From positions 1 through 60,639 of the forward strand of contig JASEFS010000022.1 in assembly GCA_030018495.1 (NCBI GenBank): a stretch of 60,639 nucleotides of DNA. Reading direction: 5' to 3'. Position numbers and translations under genes: made by a program. Source of the DNA: Deltaproteobacteria bacterium. GTDB taxonomy: Bacteria; Desulfobacterota; Desulfobaccia; Desulfobaccales; 0-14-0-80-60-11. The notes under the pieces are model-generated. The model made no database searches. It was not told where the DNA came from and worked only from the letters and a program-made list of their open reading frames with translations. Shown piece after piece: positions 25,604 to 34,790 of the stretch (positions are counted from its first letter, which is position 1; every line of letters starts with the position of its first letter).

Positions 25604-25632
25604 TTGTCACTTCCTGAGATATCCCCTATAAT
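25604..25632 (+). promoter_or_regulatory. Strong sigma-70 promoter for lemA-DUF2207
   Basis: TTGTCA (25604-25609, five of six) and a perfect TATAAT (25627-25632) are separated by exactly 17 bases. The predicted transcript begins near 25639, leaving a leader of about 115 bases before the lemA ATG. Confidence 0.65.
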
Positions 25633-25754
25633 GAGCCGATTCTGAGTTTGAGGCTATTGCGGCCCTCAATGGTCCGGGACTTGCATTAGCCAGGTCCGCA
25701 TGTTTAATGATTTTTTGGTCAGTGACAAAATCATACTTGCAGCGAGGCTAACCT

Positions 25755-26309
25755 ATGGCGGCCTATATTCTGCTTGGGCTCATCATCCTCGGCGCGTTGG
25801 GCGGTATCGCCCTGTACAACCGGCTGGTGAAGAACCAAAACCTGGTCCAGGAGGGCTGGAGCGGCATCGACGTCCAGCTGAAAAGGCGGGCCGACCTGAT
25901 CCCCAACCTCATTGAAGCGGTAAAAGGCTATATGGGCCATGAGCGGCAGGTCCTGGAGCGAGTCACGGAGCTGCGGGCCCAAAGCCTCAAGCCGGGCTCG
26001 CCGGGAGAGAAAGGCCGGGTGGAAGGCATGCTGAGCGCGGCTTTGGGAAATCTCTTGGCGGTGGCCGAAAATTACCCCGATCTCAAGGCCAGTCAGAATT
26101 TTCTGGAATTACAAAAATCCCTGGCCGACATCGAAGAGCAGATCCAGTTGTCCCGGCGCTATTACAACGGCGCGGCCCGCAATCTCAATATCATGGTGGA
26201 GTCGTTTCCCAGCAACCTGGTAGCCCGGGCCTTCGGCTTCAACCGGGTGGAATATTTCGAACTGGAAGACGCCGGGGACCGGGCCGTCCCCCGGGTGAGC
26301 TTTGCCTGA
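25755..26309 (+). CDS. LemA family membrane protein
   Basis: LemA proteins have a single N-terminal membrane helix and a cytosolic or periplasmic helical bundle of unclear function. Visible family features are AYILLGLIILGALGGIALYN (helix), LVQEGWSGIDVQLKRRADLIPNLIEAVKGYMGHE, ASQNFLELQKSLADIEEQI and the C-terminal ARNLNIMVESFPSNLVARAFGF. Length 184 aa is standard. It is followed after three bases by a DUF2207 gene, the usual partner. Confidence 0.93.
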   Translation: MAAYILLGLIILGALGGIALYNRLVKNQNLVQEGWSGIDVQLKRRADLIPNLIEAVKGYMGHERQVLERVTELRAQSLKPGSPGEKGRVEGMLSAALGNLLAVAENYPDLKASQNFLELQKSLADIEEQIQLSRRYYNGAARNLNIMVESFPSNLVARAFGFNRVEYFELEDAGDRAVPRVSFA

Positions 26310-26321
26310 GCCGTGGCTGGT

Positions 26322-28235
26322 ATGAAGACTTTCCGGCGCGGCATCGCCTTGCTCCTGGGCCTCCTGGGATTACTCTGCGTCCCAAGCCTTGACGCCGGCC
26401 CCTCGGAGCGCATCCTCAAGTTCCATAGCCGGATTGTCGTCCATGCCGACGCCACCATGACCGTTACCGAAAACATCACGGTAAATTGCGCCCGGCAGGA
26501 GATCAAGCGGGGCATTATCCGGGAATTCCCCACCACCTACCGGGACCGGCACGGCAACACTGTCAAGGTGGGTTTCGAGGTGCGCGAAGTGCTGCGGGAC
26601 GGGAGGGGGGAACCCTTTCACCTGGAAGCCGCAGCCAACGGCCAAAAAGTCTACATCGGCAGCAAAGACCTGTACTTGCAGCCCGGAGTCTATACTTACA
26701 CCATCACTTACCGCACCGACCGGCAGCTCGGCTATTTTAAAGACTTTGATGAACTTTACTGGAACGTCACGGGCAACGGCTGGACCTTTCCCATAGATGA
26801 GGCCGAAGCGGTGGTGATTCTGCCGGAGGGCGCGGACATTCTGCAATACGCCGCCTATACCGGCCCTTCAGGCGCCCAGGGGCAGGACTTCCGGGTAAGT
26901 TATGATCGTGCCGGCAGCATCGTGTTCACCACCACCCGGGGGCTGGCGCCTCGGGAGGGCCTGACCATCGCGGTGGCCTGGCCCAAAGGCTTGGTGGCGG
27001 AACCTTCGGGCGCCCAAAAGACCGCCAATTTTTTGAAAGACAATCTGGGTCTCCTTTTAGGCCTAATCTGGCTGGCCATCGTATCGGCTTATTATTTGGT
27101 AATCTGGAACCGGGTAGGCCGTGATCCGGAGAAGGGCGCCGTCATTCCTCTGTTTGAGCCTCCCAAGGGATTTTCGCCGGCGGCCGCCCGATTCCTCATG
27201 CGCATGGGCTTTGACAACAAGGCTTTTGCCGCAGCAGTGGTGGATATGGCCGTCAAAGGTTATCTCACCATCGAGGAAGATGACGGTGATTACACTCTGC
27301 GGCGGAGAAGCGGCAACGATGCCCACCTGTTCCCAGGTGAGCGCCGCCTGGGGGCCAGCTTGTTTGTTTCTGCGGATGTCGTGGAGATGAAAAACAGCAA
27401 TCACAGCCGCGTCAAAGCCGCCCGGGACGCCTTGAAGGATGCATTGAACCGGGAGCTGAACAAAATCTACTTCTCCACCAATTCACAATATCTGGTTCCC
27501 GGCCTGATCCTGACGGCCCTGGCCCTTGGTTCCCTTATTATTGTCGCGCCCTTTAAGGCCGAGTCGGCCTTCTCTTCCGTGTGGCTCTCCGTCTGGTCGG
27601 TGGGCTGCTATGCTCTAGGCCTCCAGGTCTACCGGAACTGGCAAAACATCAGGGGTGGTTTGCTGAAGCCTTTGAGAGCCATCTTCACCACCCTCTTTTC
27701 TATCCCTTTTTTCGCCGGATTGCTTTTCGGCACATTTTTATTTGCTCAATCGGTCTCGTTTGGTGCGGCTGTCATTTTTATCGGCATCGGCCTGATCAAT
27801 GCAGTTTTTTTCCACCTCCTCAAAGCCCCCACTCTCAAGGGCCGCCAGGTCATGGATCAGATTGAAGGCTTTAAAATGTATCTGTCCGTGGCCGAAAAAG
27901 AACGCCTGGAAGTCCTCCACCCCCCGGAAAAGACCCCGGAACTGTTTGAAAAGTACTTGCCTTACGCCCTGGCTTTGGACGTGGAAAACGAATGGAGCGA
28001 GCAGTTTGCCGAAGTGCTGGCCCAGTCCCAGGCGGAAGGCCGCGCTTATTCACCCACCTGGTACCGGGGCAGCACTTGGGACGGCTTCCGGCCTTCAAGG
28101 TTTGCCGATAATCTGGGAGGCGCCTTCGCCGGCGCCATCGCCTCCGCGTCCTCTCCGCCGGGCTCATCTTCCGGCAGCGGGGGCGGCGGCTCCTCCGGCG
28201 GGGGCGGGGGCGGAGGCGGCGGGAGCGGCTGGTAA
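26322..28235 (+). CDS. DUF2207 membrane protein with glycine-rich C-terminus
   Basis: After a signal peptide (ending near LDAGPSE) the extracytoplasmic domain carries the DUF2207 phrases NITVNCARQEIKRGIIREFPTTY and NVTGNGWTFPI. A membrane helix near 245-262 is followed by a cytosolic segment with MRMGFDNKAFAAAVVDMAVKGYL, a second membrane region (about 390-500) and the closing RQVMDQIEGFKMYLSVAEKERL. The protein ends in a run of glycine and serine (SGSGGGGSSGGGG...W), a hallmark of this family. ATG 26322 or GTG 26313 could be the start. It forms an operon with lemA, ended by the hairpin at 28268. Confidence 0.88.
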   Translation: MKTFRRGIALLLGLLGLLCVPSLDAGPSERILKFHSRIVVHADATMTVTENITVNCARQEIKRGIIREFPTTYRDRHGNTVKVGFEVREVLRDGRGEPFHLEAAANGQKVYIGSKDLYLQPGVYTYTITYRTDRQLGYFKDFDELYWNVTGNGWTFPIDEAEAVVILPEGADILQYAAYTGPSGAQGQDFRVSYDRAGSIVFTTTRGLAPREGLTIAVAWPKGLVAEPSGAQKTANFLKDNLGLLLGLIWLAIVSAYYLVIWNRVGRDPEKGAVIPLFEPPKGFSPAAARFLMRMGFDNKAFAAAVVDMAVKGYLTIEEDDGDYTLRRRSGNDAHLFPGERRLGASLFVSADVVEMKNSNHSRVKAARDALKDALNRELNKIYFSTNSQYLVPGLILTALALGSLIIVAPFKAESAFSSVWLSVWSVGCYALGLQVYRNWQNIRGGLLKPLRAIFTTLFSIPFFAGLLFGTFLFAQSVSFGAAVIFIGIGLINAVFFHLLKAPTLKGRQVMDQIEGFKMYLSVAEKERLEVLHPPEKTPELFEKYLPYALALDVENEWSEQFAEVLAQSQAEGRAYSPTWYRGSTWDGFRPSRFADNLGGAFAGAIASASSPPGSSSGSGGGGSSGGGGGGGGGSGW

Positions 28236-28267
28236 AGCCTTGCAATACTTTTGCAGTTTAGACGGCG

Positions 28268-28300
28268 GCATAGGCTTTCCAGCCTATGCTCTTTTTTTCT
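28268..28300 (+). terminator. Rho-independent terminator after lemA-DUF2207
   Basis: GCATAGGCT (28268-28276), loop TTCC and AGCCTATGC (28281-28289) make a perfect 9-bp stem followed by TCTTTTTTTCT. It is 32 bases past the DUF2207 stop. The best ATG of the next reading frame (28286) lies inside the descending stem. Confidence 0.8.
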
Positions 28301-29413
28301 AAAATAAAAAAAGACCAGTTAGGCGCAAAATTCGCTGAATTGCATGATTTATCAGTAATCGAACTGTCCGGGTCTCCCTGGGAGCTCGGGCACCGGCACG
28401 GGCAAAAACTGGCTCGCGGCATCCGCGCCATGCGCCGGGGCTTGCTGCGTTACTTGCTTAAGGCGGGCCTGGTGGTCGGAGCCTGCCCAATAATGGGCAT
28501 CCTGCTTTTGCTGGGCCGGAGATTCTGGCCCGCTGTTCCCAGGCCCTTTCAGGAAGAAATGCAAGGTGTCGCCGCCGGCGCCCAGGTGAACCTGTCCTTT
28601 ATCCTGCTAATTAATGTGCTGGACGACCTTGCCAACAACGTACCCCGCTGCTCGGGCCTGGCCGCGGGAGGAGACTATACCGCGGATGGCTTCTACCTTG
28701 CGGGCCGCAACCTGGATTATCCGCTTTTCATCGATGAATTGATCAGTCACCAGACCCTTTTTGTAGTGGAGCCTCACCGGGGCAAACCCTTCGCCTCGTT
28801 GGCCTGGCCCGGTTACATAGGGGTATGCACCGGGCTGAGCAAAGCCGGGGTGGCCATGAGCCAGCTCTCCGCCATGAGCCGGGATACGTCCCTTAAGGGC
28901 ATGCCCGCGGCCCTGCGCTTCCGACAAGGCCTGGAGACGGCCGCCTCATTGCCTGAAGCGGCACAAGCAATTCTCGCTGTCAAAGGCACTATCGGCAACA
29001 ACGTGCTTTTGGCGTCCGCTGACGAAGCTTGTGTCTTGGAATTATCCGCCACCCGGGGAGTAGTCCGGCCACCCCTCGCGGGGCTGCTCACGGTCACCAA
29101 CCACTATCAAACCCCGGCCATGGCCCCCTGGCGGGGCCGCTTTCCCCGGCGGCCGCCCTTTTCTCCTCTGTCCTCTTATTATTTCAGCGAGGACTACAGC
29201 CGGTCTCGGGACGCGCGGCTTCAAGAACTTGCCCAAAATAAAATTTTGCGGCCCGAAGACGTCCAGACCATTCTGGCCGATGCCGACATCGCCAACCCGG
29301 GCACCGTCGCCAGCCTGGTATTTAACCCGGCCGAGAGAACCCTATGGGTGGCCCGGGGGCAAAAACCGCCGGTGAATCGCGGGCTCTTTCAGAAAATCAA
29401 GCCCTGGCATTGA
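28286..29413 (+). CDS. C45-type Ntn-hydrolase family protein (acyltransferase/amidase-like)
   Basis: The protein resembles the C45 autoproteolytic acyltransferase/hydrolase group. It has GSPWELGHRHGQKL near the N-terminus and a candidate nucleophile C122 in RCSGLAA. GRNLDYP follows about 18 residues later, then GVAMSQLSAMSRDT and a C-terminal TVTNHYQTP region. In Ntn hydrolases the cysteine becomes the mature N-terminus after self-cleavage. Whether that occurs here is inference. The ATG at 28286 is inside a terminator stem; a TTG at 28340, just before the conserved segment, is the main alternative. The substrate is unknown. Confidence 0.75.
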   Translation: MLFFSKIKKDQLGAKFAELHDLSVIELSGSPWELGHRHGQKLARGIRAMRRGLLRYLLKAGLVVGACPIMGILLLLGRRFWPAVPRPFQEEMQGVAAGAQVNLSFILLINVLDDLANNVPRCSGLAAGGDYTADGFYLAGRNLDYPLFIDELISHQTLFVVEPHRGKPFASLAWPGYIGVCTGLSKAGVAMSQLSAMSRDTSLKGMPAALRFRQGLETAASLPEAAQAILAVKGTIGNNVLLASADEACVLELSATRGVVRPPLAGLLTVTNHYQTPAMAPWRGRFPRRPPFSPLSSYYFSEDYSRSRDARLQELAQNKILRPEDVQTILADADIANPGTVASLVFNPAERTLWVARGQKPPVNRGLFQKIKPWH

Positions 29414-29522
29414 TTGAAGGGAAAAGAAAACTTCACACTCCGAAACTCAAACCAGGAGTCGGGTATGTCATGGCAAAGATCTTGAAGCAATCGCTTTGAC
29501 CGCTTAACCGGAGTCGTGCAGC

Positions 29523-29550
29523 TTGACATAAAAGCCGCGGCTGGTAATAT
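29523..29550 (+). promoter_or_regulatory. Promoter for tRNA-Arg
   Basis: TTGACA (29523-29528) and TAATAT (29545-29550) with a 16-base spacer lie immediately upstream of the tRNA. The predicted start is a few bases before its 5' end. Confidence 0.6.
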
Positions 29551-29560
29551 TTAATTTTGC

Positions 29561-29637
29561 GGGCGATTAGCTCAGGTGGATAGAGCGTTGGTCTCCGGAA
29601 CCAAAGGTCGGGCGTTCGAGTCGCCCATCGCCCGCCA
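29561..29637 (+). tRNA. tRNA-Arg (anticodon CCG)
   Basis: A complete cloverleaf is visible: acceptor GGGCGAT / ATCGCCC, D-arm GCTC...GAGC, anticodon stem TTGGT / ACCAA with loop CTCCGGA (anticodon CCG, reading CGG arginine codons), and T-arm GGGCG-TTCGAGT-CGCCC. The discriminator is G and CCA is encoded. Total length is 77 bases. It has its own promoter and a terminator follows. Confidence 0.97.
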
Positions 29638-29650
29638 AGGAATTTCAAAG

Positions 29651-29682
29651 GGTTAGGCTTCTCAGCCTGGCCTTTTTATTTT
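29651..29682 (+). terminator. Terminator of the tRNA-Arg transcript
   Basis: GGTTAGGCT (29651-29659), loop TCTC and AGCCTGGCC (29664-29672) form a 9-bp stem with two G-U pairs, followed by TTTTTATTTT. It begins 14 bases after the tRNA 3' end. Confidence 0.7.
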
Positions 29683-29936
29683 GAAGTGAAAGCCTTGCCC
29701 CCAAGACTCTCCAGGCTATTCCCTTGTTTAACTTTGGCTCAGCTGCGACCCGCTCCTCTTTTTGATCAAACAGTATTCACGAAAAAGCCTGATTTATAAC
29801 AACGGGTGCGGCCAAGTTTACACAAGAGACTTTCCCTTTGCCGCATCAACAGGGGAAAGGGCGCATTCTGCTCTTTCTCTCCGGCCAGCATGGTGTTATT
29901 ATTAAGAAAATTCTGCCGTCCAGGTCACAGCCAAAG

Positions 29937-31388
29937 GTGAGAAAAACTACCTTTAAAATCCGTCGCCGGGTCATCACGTTGTTTCTCTTCTGTGTGATGT
30001 CCGTGGTCGTCTTCGCGGGCTTCAGCTTCCAAATCCACCAGGATATCGGCCGGAGGCTGAGGCTTTTGGAGCTGACCAATGACATGCTCCACAATATTCT
30101 GGAGGCCCGGCGCTTTGAAAAGAATTTCCTCCTTTACAAGCATCCGGCCAGCCTGAAGGAAGCCCTGGACTACGCAGGGCGCGTGGAAGGACTTTATCAG
30201 GAGCATGAGCCGGAAATTCTGAGGATGAAACGTGGTCCCGGCGACCCGGAATTCGGCCGTTTGCTCAGCGAGTACAAAAGCGTTCTGGCCCAGATTCAAC
30301 GCCAAGCCGGGCCGGGCAGTGCGGAAACCGCGCCTGCATCTCCATATTTGGAAGAGTCCGTGCGCAACGTGGGCCAAAATCTGGTGGAGATGACGGAACG
30401 GTGGGAAAAGGAAGAACGGGCCCAGATCGACCGCCTGTTTCAGCGGGCTATGTATCTGTTTTTGATGTCCATTCTTATCTTTATATTTCTGGGCATCTTG
30501 GTGGCCTTTTATCTGGCCCGGTTGCTGGTCCGCCCTATGATCCGGATGCAAAATGCCATGGAAAAAATCGCGCACGGGGATTTCACTTCTCTTCCGGAGA
30601 CCAGCCGGGCGGAAGAATTCCACAGTTTATTCCGGGCCTTCAACCGCATGATACGTGAATTGGAGGAGCATCAGGAAGAGCTGTTGCAGTCCCGCAAGAT
30701 TGCGGCCATCGGCACCCTGACATCGGGAATCGCCCATGAATTGAACAATCCCATCAATAACATCGTGCTCACGGCCGAATCTCTCCAGGAGGATTTCTCG
30801 CAACTCGAACAGAAAGAGGCCTTGGGCCTTATCCATGATATCTTGATTCAAGCGGACAGGGCCTCGGAAATCGTCAAAGGCCTGTTGGACTTCTCCCGCT
30901 CGGAACGGCCGGAATTCGAGCCCCTGGCCATTTCGGCGGTTATCGACGAAACCCTGAAGCTGGTGCGGAACCAGGTGATGCTGTCGGGCATTCAGGTGGA
31001 GAAGGACATCCCGCCCGAGGTGCCCTTGGTTTCCGGCGACCGGAAGAGCCTTCAGCAAGTTTTTCTGAATCTGTTTATTAACGCCATTCAGGCCATGCCG
31101 GACGGCGGCCTGCTGCAGATCGGGGTGCACCAGGAAGACGGCCGATGGCTGAAAATTGAGGTGGGCGATACCGGCGCCGGCATTGACCCTGAGCACCTGC
31201 CCCGCATTTTCGATCCTTTTTACACCACCAAGGAGGTCGGGCGAGGCACCGGGCTCGGCCTGTCCGTGACCTACGGCATCATTGAGAAGCACGGCGGCCA
31301 CATCGAAGCCCATAGTAAAAAGGGCCAGGGAGCCACCTTTACGATAACCTTGCCCATCGCTCAAGAGAAAGCCCCGGATTCGGCCTAA
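29937..31388 (+). CDS. Membrane sensor histidine kinase
   Basis: The kinase has two membrane helices (about 12-32 and 172-195 from GTG 29937) bracketing a helical periplasmic sensor of about 140 residues. A HAMP domain (PMIRMQNAMEKIAHGDF) and a coiled linker follow. The dimerisation/phosphoacceptor motif is GIAHELNNPINNI with H267, and the ATPase domain carries the N box (LFINAIQAMPDGG), DTGAGI, a DPFYTTK segment and GTGLGLSVTYGI. No PAS domain is present. The start is uncertain: a longer frame opens at TTG 29838. It overlaps in function with the regulator gene 7 bases downstream. Confidence 0.92.
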   Translation: MRKTTFKIRRRVITLFLFCVMSVVVFAGFSFQIHQDIGRRLRLLELTNDMLHNILEARRFEKNFLLYKHPASLKEALDYAGRVEGLYQEHEPEILRMKRGPGDPEFGRLLSEYKSVLAQIQRQAGPGSAETAPASPYLEESVRNVGQNLVEMTERWEKEERAQIDRLFQRAMYLFLMSILIFIFLGILVAFYLARLLVRPMIRMQNAMEKIAHGDFTSLPETSRAEEFHSLFRAFNRMIRELEEHQEELLQSRKIAAIGTLTSGIAHELNNPINNIVLTAESLQEDFSQLEQKEALGLIHDILIQADRASEIVKGLLDFSRSERPEFEPLAISAVIDETLKLVRNQVMLSGIQVEKDIPPEVPLVSGDRKSLQQVFLNLFINAIQAMPDGGLLQIGVHQEDGRWLKIEVGDTGAGIDPEHLPRIFDPFYTTKEVGRGTGLGLSVTYGIIEKHGGHIEAHSKKGQGATFTITLPIAQEKAPDSA

Positions 31389-31395
31389 GAAATTT

Positions 31396-32733
<1,338 letters not shown>

Positions 32734-32777
32734 CACTGCCCCTCTCACTTCCTTCCTTTAGCCGTATGGCTGCCTTT

Positions 32778-32792
32778 GTTTCATTCTGAAAC
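32778..32792. promoter_or_regulatory. Enhancer-like dyad 1 (GTTTCA-TTC-TGAAAC)
   Basis: A perfect 6-bp inverted repeat with a 3-base centre, midpoint 32785, about 160 bases upstream of the predicted sigma-54 start. It shares the TTTCA-N3-TGAAA design with dyad 2, 62 bases away (close to six helical turns). Most likely bound by the NtrC-type regulator encoded just upstream; that link is inference. Confidence 0.6.
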
Positions 32793-32832
32793 AGTTTTCA
32801 TGCCATTTTTCCATCCTATCTCCCATCTGGAG

Positions 32833-32857
32833 ATTGTTTATTTCAATATGAAACAAT
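32833..32857. promoter_or_regulatory. Enhancer-like dyad 2 (TTTCA-ATA-TGAAA within a larger palindrome)
   Basis: TTTCA (32841-32845) and TGAAA (32849-32853) are centred at 32847, about 98 bases upstream of the predicted start. An overlapping inverted pair ATTGTTT / AAACAAT (32833-32839, 32851-32857) extends the symmetry. Confidence 0.6.
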
Positions 32858-32918
32858 AATCCCCTAAGATTGCCGGAAATAAATAGTTAACTGCCTATAA
32901 TAATTAGTTTTTTTATTG

Positions 32919-32934
32919 TGGCATAGTTAATGCC
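32919..32934 (+). promoter_or_regulatory. Sigma-54 promoter of the TauE/dikinase/Usp cluster
   Basis: TGGCATAGTTAATGCC has the invariant GG (32920-32921) and GC (32932-32933) separated by 10 bases, with TGGCA fully matching the -24 box and a weaker -12 box (ATGC for TTGC). Transcription would start near 32945, leaving an 87-base leader before ATG 33032. Position relative to the two dyads and the NtrC-type gene fits an enhancer-dependent promoter. Confidence 0.6.
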
Positions 32935-33031
32935 TTTAGGCTCATTGAGGCTAACCGAACCGGGACGCGGCCGGCGACCGGCCGCCCCGGCTGAAGTGTC
33001 CAGGGGCCTAATACCGGTAGGGGAGACCAGA

Positions 33032-33961
33032 ATGTTCCTGAGCTTGTATCTGCCGATTTCCGGCAGCGCTAACAGCATCTTACTGCTCTTTGGCCTGGGG
33101 GGTGCGGTGGGATTTCTTTCGGGCCTGTTCGGGGTCGGCGGCGGCTTTCTCATGACCCCCTTGTTGATCATGGCGGGCATTCCCTCCACGGTGGCGGCGG
33201 CCAGCGATTCCAACCAGATTGTGGCCGCCTCCACTTCCGGCACCTACGCCCATTACCGCTTGGGCAACGTGGATTTCAAAATGGGACTGTTTCTCCTGGT
33301 AGGCGGGGTCATCGGCGGCACGCTGGGAGTGCAGTTTATCAGGGTGCTTCGTGCCATGGGCAATGCCGATTTTGTCATCAAGATTACTTATGTCGTCATG
33401 TTGGGAGTTATCGGCACCTATATGTTTGTGGAAAGCCTCCAAAGCATGCGCCGGAAAACTTACGAGACCAAGACCGGCAAGTCCGCCCGACCTTCGATCT
33501 ATGCCCGGCTGGTCCAGTCCCTGCCCTGGCAAATGAAATTCGAAAAGTCGGGAGTGATCCTGTCGCCTTTGATGCCGCTCATCCTGGGGACGCTGGTGGG
33601 GGTGCTGGCGGCCATCATGGGAGTGGGCGGGGGCTTCATCATGGTGCCGGTGATGGTTTATCTCCTGCGCATGCCCATGCACGTGGTGGTGGGCACGAGC
33701 CTTTTCCAGATTCTCTTCACCTGCATCAACGTCACCATCATGCAGGCCGTCACCAATCATACGGTGGACCTGGTCCTGGCCCTCATTCTGCTGCTGGGCT
33801 CCACCCTGGGGGCCCAGTTCGGGGCGCGGATAAGCCGCCGGCTCAAGGCGGACCAGCTCAAGATTCTTCTGGCTGCCATTGTGCTGGTGGTGATGGTGCA
33901 GATTCTCATCGGCCTCATCATGCCGCCGGATCTGCTGCTGGCGCATAAGGGGGGCCACTGA
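33032..33961 (+). CDS. TauE/SafE-family membrane permease
   Basis: TauE/SafE proteins export sulfite, sulfoacetate or related organic anions. The two inverted repeats of the family are visible: FLSGLFGVGGGFLMTPLL near the N-terminus and LAAIMGVGGGFIMVPVMVY in the second half, with eight or so membrane helices. A hydrophilic cytosolic loop (about 135-175) separates the halves. ATG 33032 is chosen for its GGGGAG site; the longer frame from 32930 starts inside the sigma-54 promoter. It is the first gene of the presumed sigma-54 operon; the next gene begins 1 base after its stop. Confidence 0.88.
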   Translation: MFLSLYLPISGSANSILLLFGLGGAVGFLSGLFGVGGGFLMTPLLIMAGIPSTVAAASDSNQIVAASTSGTYAHYRLGNVDFKMGLFLLVGGVIGGTLGVQFIRVLRAMGNADFVIKITYVVMLGVIGTYMFVESLQSMRRKTYETKTGKSARPSIYARLVQSLPWQMKFEKSGVILSPLMPLILGTLVGVLAAIMGVGGGFIMVPVMVYLLRMPMHVVVGTSLFQILFTCINVTIMQAVTNHTVDLVLALILLLGSTLGAQFGARISRRLKADQLKILLAAIVLVVMVQILIGLIMPPDLLLAHKGGH

Positions 33962-33962
33962 G

Positions 33963-34742
33963 ATGGCGGTCCGGAAAACGGCTTTCTGGAAGGTTTTGGG
34001 TCTGGCGGTGGTTCTGGGGATGCTCGGTTCAGGGCAAGAAGCGGGGGCTGCGGGACTTGAATTCCAACTGGTTCCCCATATCCTGGAGATCGGGGCGTTT
34101 TTTCAGGGTGCGGACATCACCATAACCGGCAGCATTCCGGCCGGCAGCGAGGCCGTACTCGAAGTGTTGGGCCGGACCGGCAACGAGACCTTTATGCGCA
34201 AGGGCCGCCGGGGTTTGTTATGGATGAATGTGGGAGAGTTGGATGTTAAAGGCGCGCCCTCACTTTACCTGGTCATGAGCACCTCTCCGGGTCTTTTGGC
34301 CAACCCTGATATGGAGGTTCCCTGGGGCTTTCCGGCCATAAAAAGTCACATAACCTTGGACGGCGATCTCAAGCCGGATGAACAGGCTGAATTTAAGGGA
34401 CAGTTTCTGGACCTCAAGGAGAGCGAAGGGCTTTACCGCGCTCTGCCCGGGGCTCTCAAGGTTTCCGGGGCCGAAGCCGGCCGGGCCAGCCTTCGGGGAA
34501 CCTTTCACCTGCCGGCCAATGTCAAGCCGGGGACTTACCAGGTCTGCCTCTCGGTAGTCAGCCAGGCGCAGGTCATTGATAAACAGTGCAAAAATCTCAC
34601 CGTCGAAATGGTGGGATTTCCTTCGCTGCTCTGGACGCTGGCCTATGAGCACGGTCTGATATATGGTATCCTGGCCGTAGTAATAGCAATATTTACCGGA
34701 TTTTCGATGGGTTATCTCTTCAAAGGCGGAGGAGGCCATTAA
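33963..34742 (+). CDS. Alph_Pro_TM (TIGR02186-type) exported membrane-anchored protein
   Basis: A signal peptide (to about AGAAG) is followed by a beta-rich extracytoplasmic domain beginning LEFQLVPHILEIGAFFQGADITITGSIP, which is characteristic of the family. A C-terminal membrane helix (YGILAVVIAIFTGFSMGYLF) anchors it. Members are regularly encoded next to TauE-like permeases, as here, and are presumed to act with them; the function is unproven. The orientation predicts a periplasmic domain tethered to the inner membrane. Confidence 0.82.
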   Translation: MAVRKTAFWKVLGLAVVLGMLGSGQEAGAAGLEFQLVPHILEIGAFFQGADITITGSIPAGSEAVLEVLGRTGNETFMRKGRRGLLWMNVGELDVKGAPSLYLVMSTSPGLLANPDMEVPWGFPAIKSHITLDGDLKPDEQAEFKGQFLDLKESEGLYRALPGALKVSGAEAGRASLRGTFHLPANVKPGTYQVCLSVVSQAQVIDKQCKNLTVEMVGFPSLLWTLAYEHGLIYGILAVVIAIFTGFSMGYLFKGGGGH

Positions 34743-34790
34743 GAGCAAAACCATCGAGGCACGCCCGGCGCCGACCGCCGGGCAAGTGAT

